Source of the DNA: Macquaria australasica
Lineage: Eukaryota; Chordata; Actinopteri; Centrarchiformes; Percichthyidae
Direction: 5' to 3'
NCBI GenBank assembly: GCA_005408345.1
Contig: SEMN01000462.1
Location: forward strand, 356,067-420,066
DNA length: 64,000 bases
Made by a program: the position numbers and the translations under genes. Position 1 is the stretch's first letter. Each line of letters starts with the position of its first letter. Positions 11,461 through 24,600 of the stretch are shown here, piece by piece. The notes below the pieces were generated by a model, which was not told the origin of the DNA, made no database searches, and worked only from the letters and a program-made list of their open reading frames with translations.

Positions 11461-14400
11461 GCCTTTGTGTCGACATGACATTTAAACATTTGTACTATCC
11501 TTTTACCTTTAAAACAAAATGTCTTTTTATGTTGCTACTATGACGAGGGTAAAAATCACCCATTGCACCAAACAAAAAGGGTCACACTTTTAAAGTCATT
11601 TTAAAAACTCACATCGTCCTTTAATTTACAAAGATAATACACAGAAACTGTACAGTTAGCTTTGATTACTGCTGTAGGCAGAGCTGTAAACTCACTTCAA
11701 GAGCTCTTATAAACTGTTATTAAGGCTCCTTGAGGGATTGTAGTACTTCACCATGCCCGTCTGTTTACTGTCACAGCCTTCATTAAACATCAGGGACATT
11801 CACTGATGAAGTCTCTATTGCTATCTTATACATGCAACATGTACCTGTAAAGGTGTATGTACAGTAGAAGTAGTTTTTTTTGAAACGCTTGTTAGTAATA
11901 CTAAAAACCAGAAATCCAGTGTGATGACATCGAGTGCTTAAACAAAAAAACAAACAAAAAAAAAAAGGACGGTTTACCATCTGAATGCACCACATACATC
12001 TGCTCCTGCGTGTGTGAGTCCCTTCCTGGCACACACTGATGTAGTGAAGCCGAGGTGAAGCTGCAGACTCCCAGCATGCCGCTGATGTGTCCGACTGTCC
12101 CGTCTGCAGCAGTGGACTGACCTCCACCGAGACCTTCAGAACCATCAGGACTGAAGAAAACCGAAGCCACCTGCCTCCTGCTCAATGTGAACACACAAAC
12201 ACAGAAAAACATGTTCAGTATTTTGTCTGCAACGCCTGGTATGGGTGAATCAGTTGTGATTCATTATCAGGAAGGGCATGACGTGAAGGCTGGCAGATAT
12301 AATTTAGCCTCAGTTTGTCTGTCACATTATCGTCACGCCGAAGTCGCAGGCATCCGTTTTATTTCTGAAAGATGGCGATGTTTCAAAAACCCCAGAGCGT
12401 AACACAATTATGAAGATATTTCCAGAATGCTCAAACACTCTCCTCTCAATCTGAACTAAAAAATATTCAGTCTGCTGCACAATAACAAAGATTTCCCCAA
12501 GTTGCATCTCTTATTCTTAAACCAAAAAATCTATATAAATATATTGTATTGGATTTAGAAAGCGCATGGGAAACAAATTAAAAAGCTTCGTCATTGTGAG
12601 ACAGACTGAATACTTTTTAAATCCAATTTGACAGAACAGTAGATGTTAAATTATGTTGCAAGTTTTTGAAAGATTACTGGAGATTTATCCGTAAAAAAAC
12701 AAGTGCTTAGTTCTAAAACTTAAATGTAATGATGATAGTAGGGCAGTGGTGCCCGCACCCAAGTCGTCAAAAGGTAAATTAAAATAATAAGCAGGAAAAA
12801 AAAAGTATTTTTCCTACACTAAAATTTTCAGAAGTTTCTCTAATCTTTGTTTTTTCCCTGTGAATTACTAAGTAATTTTACCAGTAAAAAAGGAGAAACC
12901 TTTGAGAGCAGCTCTGAAGTGATCACATAATTAATCGCATCTATTCTCAGATCAAGAACAGTCAATCAGAGACAAGGATTTTCCCTACATTTTCCCCAAT
13001 TGTTCATCCTTTAAAAGAATCCTTACATTTTACTTAGCCATGTTATTTTTCTGTAAAAACCCATGTGATTTTAATTTTGATATAGGGTGTATTGTATTTG
13101 AAATCCTCAATATTTCAAGTAGCAGTTGACACCTCTGATAAATGCAAAAAAAAAAAAAAAAAAAAATGGAGTAACATCCTGTTAAATGTTCAAGTCTCAC
13201 CAGTCTCTCTGTAATGCAGCCATCTATCATCTAATATTACATATTACTAATTAACTGAAGAGACCTCTGGAGCTGTTCCAAATCCAAAGAAATTAAAGTT
13301 TTTATTCTTACATTTGCAGGTAAAAGTGAAGGATCTTCCTTTATCTTTCACTTTTAGCTGATAAATTTGGGCCCTGGTCATAACCTACACATGCAACTGT
13401 TGATGGGTCACATGAGGATAGTTCAATGTGTGAAACCACAATGGGAAATCACAATTTCCCCACTAGAGGGCAGGCAGGATTCATGATGACTGTGGACGTC
13501 AGCTGCATCTGAACCCTGCTGACCCTCAGAGGAGGCCGCTCAACCTGTTGTCACTACTTTCTAACAATAGATGAGTGCTGTGCTGCCGATAAGGTTGTTT
13601 TCTTTTATGCTTTTAACCGGCAAAGCTATTGTTGGAAGGCCGTGCTTTGTTTTTTCCTGTCAGGAAAAAAAAGGAACGATAAGCCATAAAGTACACAGAT
13701 CACAATGCCGGACAGATACAAAAGACGAGTGAACAAACTGCTCTACAAACCTGACAGGCAACGTTCAGATAGTCAGTGGTTATTTTGTATACGGTGTTTT
13801 CCATGAATGTTACTGTGCTGACAAAAAAAAAAGGGAAAACGTGATGCAAAAATACAGGAATTAAAGAAATTACAGGCCTGTTTAAAACATGGGACAAAAA
13901 CAAGGGGAATAAAATGTCTAAAATCGAATTTATAGTTGATGTTCTATTGCTTGTATATTAAATAGGCTGAAGTAAGTGTGTTTCGTATTTTGTTTGAATG
14001 TAAATCCAGTTTGTTTTAACCTGAATTTAAAGGCCTGACTAGGAACAGGGACTGCTTAGCTGCAGCTAGACGCCCCATAAACATTATATTTGTTTCATTT
14101 CTTCTGCCTTTGTAACAATGTTTATCTGCATTATGCCTCATAAATGAACAACCAATAAATAAAAAGTAACAAACATGCCGCTAAGGTTCAGCCCTGATAC
14201 GTTCTTAAAGACAACTGAAAAGCTGTAAAAGATCCTGCCTGTCCTTTCATCCATTTGGACATTAAATGATACAATATGGTAAAGGTTATAATACAACAGA
14301 AACATTAAATAAAGGATAAGGCTGACATTATTCTGCATTTTTCTTATTGTCAATAAATCCCTTGAAAAGACCTACTAAAGACGTAAGTCTTTAAAAAAGG

Positions 14401-15869
14401 GCACAAATACACAGATTCATTTTATAGCTCTTTGACCATCTGACAAGCAGTTCTGTTGTAGTACACCGACGTTACATTACAGGTGAAATAAGTCAAAACT
14501 AAAAGACGTTTTGTAGATCTGCACCCCAGAAACTTTCCCTTCACATCATTTCTTTCATTTTAAAATTGTCCATATATAAGAATTCAACAGTGAACAACAC
14601 ACTTTAACTCTGGTGTCATGTGGAATATAAACAAAAACTAAACAACATTCAGGAAACTGTCCTTCTACGTAATAAAGTTGTTTGTTCAGACTGATTTTGG
14701 AGAACAAGTTGCTGAAGATTATGATTACATTTCACAGCTGTTGTTTCCAGCTCTCAGTCTTTGTATCATTTGAACCTAAAGAGCCTTTTTCTGTTGTCAT
14801 TTTTCAACACGACTTTCTAGCCTGAGCTCTCTAAGGAGTATCACAGGCCAACCCCTCTGTGTTTGCGTCATCATGCCGGGAACATGAGGACTTCCACAAG
14901 TCTTTTCTTCAACAATGGGCCTAAATGTCCTCCTGCTCACGTTATTGTCTGAGTGGTATTTTCACACCTGCTGCGTGCATACTTGTGAATTGGGTTTCAA
15001 GAGCTGAAAGAAGATCTATTTACGTCTGTTTCCTTCTGGCAGCAGATCACTCAACCTGTTTTTTTTCCTCGACTCTGTCCAGGTAGCGATAAGAAGCCGC
15101 CCATTTACCGTCATTATCCAGCATGTGACACTTCCTGTTCTGAGAAACTAACAACAAACAAAACACAACAAACTGTTGAGTGTCTTCTGCTCTGAAGTTT
15201 CCCTTTTTCTAGATCTTGAGTTCTGAGCAAGTAGTTGATGTTTTTATGTCTTAAACATTTTCTATTTTCACACAAAAAAAAAACAACAAAAAAACTTTAC
15301 TTTATCTGAAAATGAACTTGTTCACTGTTGACTCTGTTTCAGGGTTGATGAACCCTCTGACTTCACCTCGCCAAGTCCTGACAGGACTCACGGTAACACA
15401 GACCACAGTGTCAGATCATCACCATAACACCGCGCTGACTCACTTCTTGACAGGAGTGAATCAGCCGACGCGCTGTCCCTGCTCTCACTTTGGTGATTCG
15501 GGCTGCTGGGAAGGCGAGGAGGGGACCTGCGATGTGGGACTTGCCACAATGACTGCAGGCATTTCTAAGAAGCCACAGCCTGTTTTACTGTGTGTGGGTC
15601 TGTGCGCTTCTGTACAGTATGTTCAGGGCTGTATTTTGTCTACTCAGCAAAACTCGCAGACAAAATCTGAATAAAAAAATGGAAACAATGCACAAATGCA
15701 GGGAGATGCAAAACATGCTTTAAAGGGAAATTCTGCTTTATTAAAACTTACTTATTTTTAAAGTTTGGTCTTTTTGTTGTCAGTTAAGCACATATTTGTA
15801 TTTTTGGAATCGCCTATGATGTATGTTATATATGTTCTCATGACATAGTATGTAAGTAAATATGCAGAT

Positions 15870-16065
15870 TTTAGGAGAAAAGATTAGTCCATTAACCGTC
15901 ATTTTTCAAGCAACATCATGGTGAACTAAATATCTTTGGGGTTTTGGACTGTTTGTCAGATAAAACAACCAATCTAAATGCCATTATCTGATATTTTATA
16001 GATTTAACAATTAATTGATGAATCAAAAAACTAATAAAAATAATCGTTAGTTGAAGCTCTGGTAT
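15870..16065 (-). repeat. hAT-like miniature element relic (dispersed family A)
   Basis: Read in reverse it carries the hallmarks of a family seen repeatedly in this window: agagct-tcaactaacgatt, attaatt-gatt words, ccaaaaccccaaagatatt, and an end rich in TTAATCGATT-like words. Other copies: 3537-4000, 4215-4420, 18820-18985, 25450-25545, 29093-29348, 32850-33070 and 61972-62255. Confidence 0.55.
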
Positions 16066-16344
16066 GTTTTGACTAGTGCATTATGCCTTCCTTGAGTGTG
16101 CAAATACACACACATATATTTTTATTATTTATGACAGGTGATAGCTGTAAAGCTGTTTAGTGTGCATGTGTATAGTAAACAACGTAGTATTAGTTAAAAG
16201 ATGGGAAAGTCTAGACATGATTTGAAAATAAGCGTTTGACATTGTTAATGCAGAATAGGACATAAAGTCGGTAACAGACCAGCCTGAGATGTAACTTCTG
16301 TTTGGATAAGAAGCCCCTGCCCTCGTACTGTAATCCATAACTCA

Positions 16345-16890
16345 AATTGAATGTTCTTAATTGATTTTTGGCCGCTTGTGGGCAGCAGAATGAGCTGCAA
16401 ACGCAACAATGACATATTATTAACTTATAATTGATATTTTGCTTGATATGATGAACTTGTCAGCAAACAGTTGACACCCAGCAGAGACAGAGCAACATTA
16501 TTATCCTTATGCAGTCAAGTCCAATATTCACTTTCTTTTTTAGCTCTGTTTTTGGTCTCTACCAACTCCTGAGGGAAATATCTGGCTCTTTAGCTGCTAA
16601 ACGCTCCACTATGTTCACCAGCTAGTTGCTGACTGTGTCTGTCTGCTGTTTGGTGCTGAGCAGGAAGTGTACAGTCGGTTTTCAGAGCTTTTTTGCTGGA
16701 AAAAGCAGCTGGAAACGACGCTATGAGAGCGGTGAGAATGAACCAAAACGGTAAAGTTGCTGCTGTAAAAACCAAAACAATGAGCTGTAGGACGCTAAAA
16801 CAGAGAGCAGGAGAGTCTGGTGATAATTCTAGTTGGGTTTGTCACTACGAGTGACTCCTCTCACATTACACTCATTTGATTAATTGTTAA
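16345..16890. repeat. Interspersed repeat, copy 2 of 3
   Basis: This is the longest copy of the family also seen at 11205-11460 and 60395-60790. It has the same order of shared words (ggcagcag, ctcctgagggaaatatctgg, tctttagctgctaaacgc, gttcaccagctagt, gtttggtgctgagcagg) and continues into a segment on giving up to gtcactacgagtga, which copy 3 also has. Confidence 0.6.
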
Positions 16891-17091
16891 TATAAAATGA
16901 TTGATTAGTGTAGCTTTGAAACGTTGTCTGACTGCTCAGGTTTCTTCCCCAATTGGACTTTTTTTCCCCCACTAAAAAGAAAATAAGACGCAAGTTGTAA
17001 TAAATTATTATCCTTTAACAAAATAAACAAATTTGAGTACATTTCATGTAGTGATTGTGTTCATGTCTGTGTGTCACCACCTGGTGGCATC

Positions 17092-20000
17092 TCAGAAGAA
17101 ATTCTTGATGAGGGGAGTGACTAGCTTCACCCACAGCTTGACGTGGCGGTCCGGCCGCTCAAACGTGGAGCCGGACACCTCAGTGGAGCGCTGGTACAAC
17201 GTCTCCTGCTCCTGAGAGGCACACAGTTTAAAACACAGGTGTGTATTCAGTAAAGAGTTACACAGTCATTCATCATCAATTCTGGCTGAGCTTATAAGGA
17301 AAAAAAAAAAAGAGCCGACCTCCTGCAGCTGGCTCTGCAGTTCCTCGTTCTCCGTTACTATGGCGATTTGGGCCTCCAGGTCACGGTGAACCGAGCGGTA
17401 ACCAAAATTAGGGGAGCCAATTAGAGTGAGGCAAGGCCGATCCTGCCCCTGGAGGTAATACCACAGACCTGTAGGAGAGGAAAAAAGCAGTGTGAGCCAG
17501 TGAGGAGGTAATGCTTCAGAGAGCCGTTTCCAGCAGGGATTTCTGTCAGCCCAGACCACAACTAAAAAGGAAGCACATGCAGAAATCCCCAGCGTCGATC
17601 CAAAACCCCAGAGTATGAGAGAGAGAGTGAGTGTACAAATCCTTGTCCTGAGGCTACGACAGAATGACTGTACAAGCCCTCTTCTCTCACGCTAAATACC
17701 ACTGTGACCACAAGAAGAACAGCAGAGCAGAGAGGAGAACAGTGAGAGTTGTATGTTTTATTATTTCCACTGAGCCAAACAAGCCTGGCTTAGACTGTAA
17801 TCTCCTGTAAGCCACGCTGATGTGGGAGTTTGTGCAGAAACAATCAGTCGAGTAATCGATCCACAGAAAGTTAAAACTGAACAGGATATTGAATTCTCTT
17901 CACTACAATGATGCTGCGGCTAGTGTGCAAATTCTTCTGTCTTTTGGACATATTTGTGGAAGCCGTCGGCCTCTGAGTGGGCGTTTCCTAGTTGCTAGGA
18001 AACGCACTGTCAACTTCCATGGTGTGCTACTGACTGGAGCACGTAATACTGTGTTTATCCTACGAATGTTTTTACGACACTTTTACACCCTTTTTCAACA
18101 AGTCTACTAACGTTAGCAATCATGCTATCAAGTTCGTATTCAATTCACGCTCCCCGACTACCAAAATGTCTTCTTTTTGATGATTAAAATTTGGTCTAAA
18201 TAACCCACAAGTCAAAACAAACACCAAGGAGATAAACCGGTATATTGATTTAGTTTAGTTTTAATTCAGCCTGGTCCCAGACCTCTGAATCGCCCCCATA
18301 TTTGTTCCGAGATTCATACAGATCTGGTGCTGTTGTGCTTATTGACGGCTTACATCCTAAACTTTGCGACAAGCGTCAGGAAGATGGATTAATGCAGTGG
18401 TACAGGTTGTTGTAAGTTGACTTAGAGAAGTAACAACTCCTACACTCCACCCTTTCTTAGATTGTCCTGAAAAACTTGAATGGCTCCAGCAGCTGCCAAC
18501 ACTGTGTCGACTGAAGGGCAAAACAAAACACCAAATATTCTCCGTTTCCTGCTTCTCAAATGTAAAAACTATTATGTGTGGTGCTTTCTATACATACAGA
18601 TGTTGTATTGAGAAACGTGGATGTTTAGCTCCGAGTATAGCTTTAAAAGCAGCACCTGTTGCTGATCATGTGAGGACCTGACCACAATGCAAAACGCTTT
18701 GTTTGCTCACAGATTTATACGTACGACTGAACTAATAAAGCAAATCGATCTAAATATTCCTGGTGTGGGCTATGTTTATATTGTCACTGCTTTTCTCTGT
18801 CTTATATGATTGTAATTTAAATATCTTTAGGTTTTGGAGTGTTGGTATGACAAAACAAGTGATTTGAAGACGTCACTTTGGGCTCTGGGACATTGTGATG
18901 GGGCGTATTTTTCAGACATTTTACACAACGATTAACTGACAAACTAATCGACAGAAGAATATGATCGTTAGTTGCAGCCCTACAGACAGGTGTGTGTGCT
19001 TTTGTCTCATCCCACCTTTGGCATGGAAGGTCCACTGTGATCTGTGGTACTCGTGCAGGTGTACTCTCTCCTGCTGGCCCAGCCGGCACACCTGGTTGTA
19101 AAACTGTTTGGCGATGTGGATGTAAGCTGCAGGGATCGCTCCGGCGACGCCCTTAGCTCCGAAGAACCCGTTGACCTCGGGGGAGGCGGTGAGGATGCGG
19201 TAGCTGGCTCCGGCCCCGAGCACCAGCTGCATGTACGCCCGGGTCAGGTTGAAGTAACCTGATGTTAGAAACACAGTGGAGTCCGGCCCGGCGTCTGTCA
19301 ACAGGCGCTGAAACGGAAAGTGAAGACAGACGTGGTACAGCCATGTTTCTAATTCCTGACACTGTAAAAAATAAAACTGGTTGCTATGCTATTAACTGAG
19401 CTGGTTATTAGTGTTTTATTACTGCTGTGTACTCATTATAGAGCTTGTCATATTTACCTTGATAACAATAAATGTAACAACATGCTGTTTAATACTGCAG
19501 TGCATTATATTTCCTTCCTCATGTTTGCTGATGTCTGATATTTCTGTCTTAGTTACTGTATGACCTGTTTAAAATTCTAACTTCTTGACTGGAGTTTGGT
19601 CTGATTTACTGGTTGAACCTGAACTGGTTAGACGTCACTGGTTGTTGGAGCTGGTCTCAGTTTTATTATATGAGATTCAGGCAATTTATTTATTGAAAAT
19701 TAAGTACATTTACGTCTGAAAGGGATTTGTAATGTTGGGAATTCAATACATTTTGTTTATTGTCCAGCCCTCACTCATTATTTTTGCTTTTTATAGTTAT
19801 AAAAAAATCTGGAATTTATTGGCATTTATTCTCATTAAAAAGTCAGATCAACAGTGCGACAAAAAGTCCAGGTAAAAATCTAATTTTAAAAACTTTACAA
19901 CAAATTCAACAACTCTGTAGTTGAAAATGATTTCATGTATTTTCCGGTGCATAATCAACAGCTCATTTTCTTTTTCTCCTTATCTTTCCCTTTACTTTAT

Positions 20001-21575
20001 TACAGGAATATTTTCTGTGGCTGGTGTGAGGAAACCTTGTTTACAGTAAACTACAGTGGTCAACAACTGCTCCTTTTAAGTAAGGCGGGTGTTTCTCAGT
20101 GAAAATATTTAAAAACCAAAAAACAAGGACTGTTTGAGAACAGCCGCATCACCATCACATCACCACAGGTAAATCAAAGCAACCAATGGAGCTAATACAA
20201 CAGTCCTGCAACAAATCCTCCCTTTGTGAAACTTAACACGTTAAATGCACGCTGACAGAGTGTTATTCAACTTTTAATTGTAGTTTTCAAGACCACAGTA
20301 TGTGCTGAGTTACGGTATATTACTCTGATGATAACTTTTATTGCGTTCATTCCCAGAATATGTGACTAATAAACACGGAATAAATGCTCAAATATTTATT
20401 CACGGTTTATTAGTCACATGGTAGTTTATTAGTCACGTATTATTCTATTAGTCACATGTTCAAAACATTCCATGATGACTACAAAGAACCAAGATCTAAT
20501 TAAATTTATTAGTGGTTATGAAGGAAAACGAGCAAAAGGTCAACAAAGGATTGAAGACAAGTTAATAAAAAGAGACAATGAAAATATTTTGGGCTCAAAT
20601 GTGCCTCAGCCAATCAGAAGAGGTCTCTGTCATTACATGGTCAGATGTGGAGCCTCACCTGTGTGACCTGCTCGTCCACCTGAATCCCCAGAGGTTTCAT
20701 CTGGACCAGAGGAAACACCCAGGTGTCCTCCTCCCCCTCGCTCATCCCCTCGTCCTCAGAGTCCTCTGAGCTGTTCAACAGCCGCTGCCTCACGTGGGCT
20801 GCGTTCACCACCTCCATTATCCGCTTCCTCGCCACCGCGGAGAAGTCCTGCCTGTTGCCTGGTTGCCACGGAGATACAAAATGTGAGTATACACACAGAT
20901 AAAGTCAGTCTGCACTCTGGGTCACAGTGCTCTGGGCTCTAAGTGTATGTGTGGGTGTGGGTTTGAGAGAATTTGCAGCCACTTAAGAACATGAAGCAGA
21001 GCGGAGGATGTTGACGGGAAAGAAAATACAACCTCAGCTCAAACTGTATATTAGGACATCTCATAATAGTTTAACCATTAGTTTAAAGGTGTGTTCAGAC
21101 AGAAAGCGAAGTTAATTAAAGACCCACTGGAAGCGAATAAATCCTGCAGCATCGCCTCCTTCCTTGAACTTTGCCTCCGCCTCGTCCGTTATTAGGACAC
21201 CTCAGTGTATATTAACAATAACAAATCTTCTCTGTAACTCTTATCAATGTGTTTCATTAGAATTACACCAGCGTCTGTGTGTTTCTGAATAACTGTGTGT
21301 GTGTGAGTGTGTGTGTGTCAGTTCCCAATACATATCTTCTTCCAGCAACACTGTGACATCACAACTCTATTCCTGGTGTTCGTTACCACGGCGGTCCAGT
21401 CCTGCAGACATGATGTCATTCACCCCCTCAAACGAACATCCTGGCAGTCTGTGCTCCAGTTACGGACACACAGTACGAGTGTGTGTGTGTGTGTACAGAG
21501 AAAATCCTGACAATTTCATATCCGGCTGCATGGCTAGCCAACCGCAAGAGCTCTCTCCATCTTTCTCACTGTACT

Positions 21576-21611
<36 letters not shown>

Positions 21612-24600
21612 ATCTATTCGCCTGTCTAGGCTTTCAAGCTCCATTAGCGAAATCCATCGGCTCCTCTTGCTGAAAACCGGGCCACTGCCACCGTAACTGA
21701 ACATGAAGTGTCAAACAGTGTCAAAACATGTTGGAGGGTAAACATGCATGCATGCATCCACACCCACACCCACACCCACACACACCCACACACGTTTGGT
21801 TTCTACCTTTGTATGGGTGCACCATGCCCTGCAGCATGGTGACAGAGTCGTCGGGCTGAAGCTGCAGGGAAACGTCTCCCACGGCCTCCACCAGGTCGGA
21901 GAAGAAGTCGGCGACCTCTCGGCAGTTCTCCAGCAGCACGTAGCGGTCCTGTCTGTTGGTGAAGTACGAGTCGCTCAGGTTAGCCCTGAAAATAAGAGAG
22001 AGACAGTTTTTAACCGGGGAATAGAGAGAGAGCACAGGTTGATTCGTTAAGCTCAGATGCTAACGAATCTCTTATTTAAACTTGTAGTGCTCTTGATTCT
22101 TTTTATTAGCAACGAGCAACGTAAAACATACTGACAGGTAGCAGGATTCTCATTTTCACATTAGATCAGCTGTAGGTCATTGAAGTTAATTCTGTAACGG
22201 CTAAAATGAAATGTTTTTTCTCTGGTTAATATGAGTAGACTGTGTATTTTTGTAGTTGAACAGAGTGGCGACTCTTCTCTGGAGAAATGATCAGCTGATC
22301 ACCTCACGTCACTTCAAGAATCTCTCAGTTAAACTTTCACATATCAACATTTTAATTGGATCAATTTAATAGCTGTGAATCAGGACCCTTCTGTATTTGG
22401 AGTAAAAAAGCTCTTGATGTGCAGAAAGCTACAGCTAACTGAATGTGTCAGATACATTTAATTAACATTTCATATATCAGCAGCTCATCTCATTTTCAGG
22501 TTGTATGTACAGGTTTTGAACATTAATTAGGCTAATATATCAGCGTGTCTACCTTCTCAGCCAGCAAAAGGTGATTAGACATCTTTGAGTTGTGGTTGTT
22601 GTGTAGCCTTTAGTTACATGCAAATATTGAAAGGCAAACCTAATATGATTTGATGAGGGATTTGGAAGGATTTGGATTCGATAAAATGCTACTGAATCTC
22701 ATCCCTACTCAACTACAGACCAACAAACTGTCACCGAGTCGATCTGATAATATTATAAGCAAGTGCAATCTGTGCTACTCCAGGGAGAATAATCATGTGG
22801 GAGTTTGCCAGCAATAACTGATGTTTTTCCTGGGAAGAACATGGCTCCACCTGCCCGTACACGCTGCTGTACCGCCTGTTTAACCACCAGCTTAAATGGA
22901 GTGCACGTAGCATGTTGCATGCAGCAGGTGACCTTGAATCCCTGTCAGCAGCATGTCTTGTTGAGTATAAATTGTAATTTTGTTGAATTAAAGGGCAAAA
23001 TTATTCATGTTAAACCATTGTCTTTTAGGGTGTATGCAACCTGTTGTGGCTAATTTCATCTTCTGACTCGGTTCTTCAGTGCTGTCAGACAGTACAATAC
23101 CTTCTCCATTTGAATTCAGCCATTAAAAAGGCAATATTCTTTTCCAGAAATTACCTTGGAAAAAGTTGGAGTTGTCTTATATCTGAGGACTAGACAATTA
23201 TGTGTTCCCGACATCAGATACTCTTTTTGAACGGAGAGACTATCAATGTAACACCGGCTGCAACAGAGGATGTTGCATTATGGGTTGTTTGTAGCCTTAA
23301 TGTTGCTAAGCTAGCAAATGTCTTCAAGTCAGTTTGTAGTTATTTAGCAATAGAAAATCTTTCAATAGCCCAGTTTAAGCTACAGGAGTAGCTGATGGGT
23401 TTTCCTGCCACACGGAGGAAATTAATTCATGACGAGTGAAAACGAGAAACGGACTGAATCATCTGTCAAGCAGCTGAGACTGAACGCTGTCAGAGACGAT
23501 GAGGAGCTCCAAAACACAAAAAGACAGTCTGAAACTTATTCTGATCGCTTCCAAGACTTTGTTAGTATGTGACTGATAGATAAGCGACACTGATGTGGGA
23601 TTTACGTTCTGCTTTATGGTATCATTTCATGCTTCACTTTTACAGGAGAAAAGGCTTCACGGATGAGGGAAACCGTGTTGTATCTTTAAAACGTCCTTAT
23701 CCAAAAACAGGTGTTGGTCTTATATTCAGGCCAATACGGTACATGTGTTTACTAGTCTCTATTGTTTTGTACACGTGGTATTTTGATTCAGGTCAGTGTA
23801 AGCAGCATGTGCCATTTTGTGTGCTGAAAGGAAACGGAGTGGAAAGCACACTCAGCCGGGACAAACAGGCACTGTGCCCGTTGGTACTGGAGCACACCCA
23901 ATGGTGTACACAGAGAATATTTCCTAGCAATGGTGGTAAACACCTGCACTTTGATTAAGAAAGCATTATGCAAACATACCATGGACCAAAACAAGATTAA
24001 ATCTGACATGTTTTTTCTTCAAATTTTACTAAATAAACACACAAAACATATTGATCAAAAACAATTCTGAATGTAATAACATGAACAAAATATTTCTCAA
24101 CACTCCATCAGTTATTTGAAGTGTGTACATTTCTTAGTTTTTGGGATATGCTCATTTTTATGAGCAGAGGGCAAAGGCGTTTTTCATCTGGAATAGAAAT
24201 ATTTCCCCAGTAGCTACATTGGTATTTTTGCTTATTGTGATGTCATTTCCTAGATTATCTTAAAATGATAAATATCCCTAAAATCAGTACAACCTAAGCT
24301 AAAAGGCTGCAAGTCAATGAACCACAATGACTGTTAAAATTATTGAAACTGTGTCATAAATTAAAGCCACCATGTTTTGCACTGCACGTAACGTAATGAC
24401 GTCATCAACTTGCGACACGAGCGTACAGCATGATGACGTGGAGGACAGGAGCCTCAGCTTTCAGCTGCAAAAAGAATCAGTGCTCTAGCTATTACGGTTT
24501 GTATTTTAGATCAATTTAAACAGCATTATGCAAACAGCGACCTCCGTTTTCAAAGGGTTAAACAAGGGTGAAAGCAGACAGGACTTCAGTCGAACAAACA

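Larger units (their letters stand above)
10431..17091. other. Intergenic region between cyth1 and pgs1
   Basis: No recognisable gene lies here. Human DNAH17, which lies between PGS1 and CYTH1, has no visible counterpart. The region contains two copies of an interspersed repeat (about 11205-11460 and 16345-16890), one copy of an hAT-like relic (about 15870-16065), A/T runs, and two weak splice-flanked open segments on the - strand (11978-12177 and 15047-15134). The rest shows nothing I can name. Confidence 0.5.

Noticed and set aside
15312..15674. 120-codon frame on the + strand with splice-like sites inside
   Set aside because: Both strands are open over much of it and no known protein was recognised; it could be a non-coding transcript with AATAAA at 15671.
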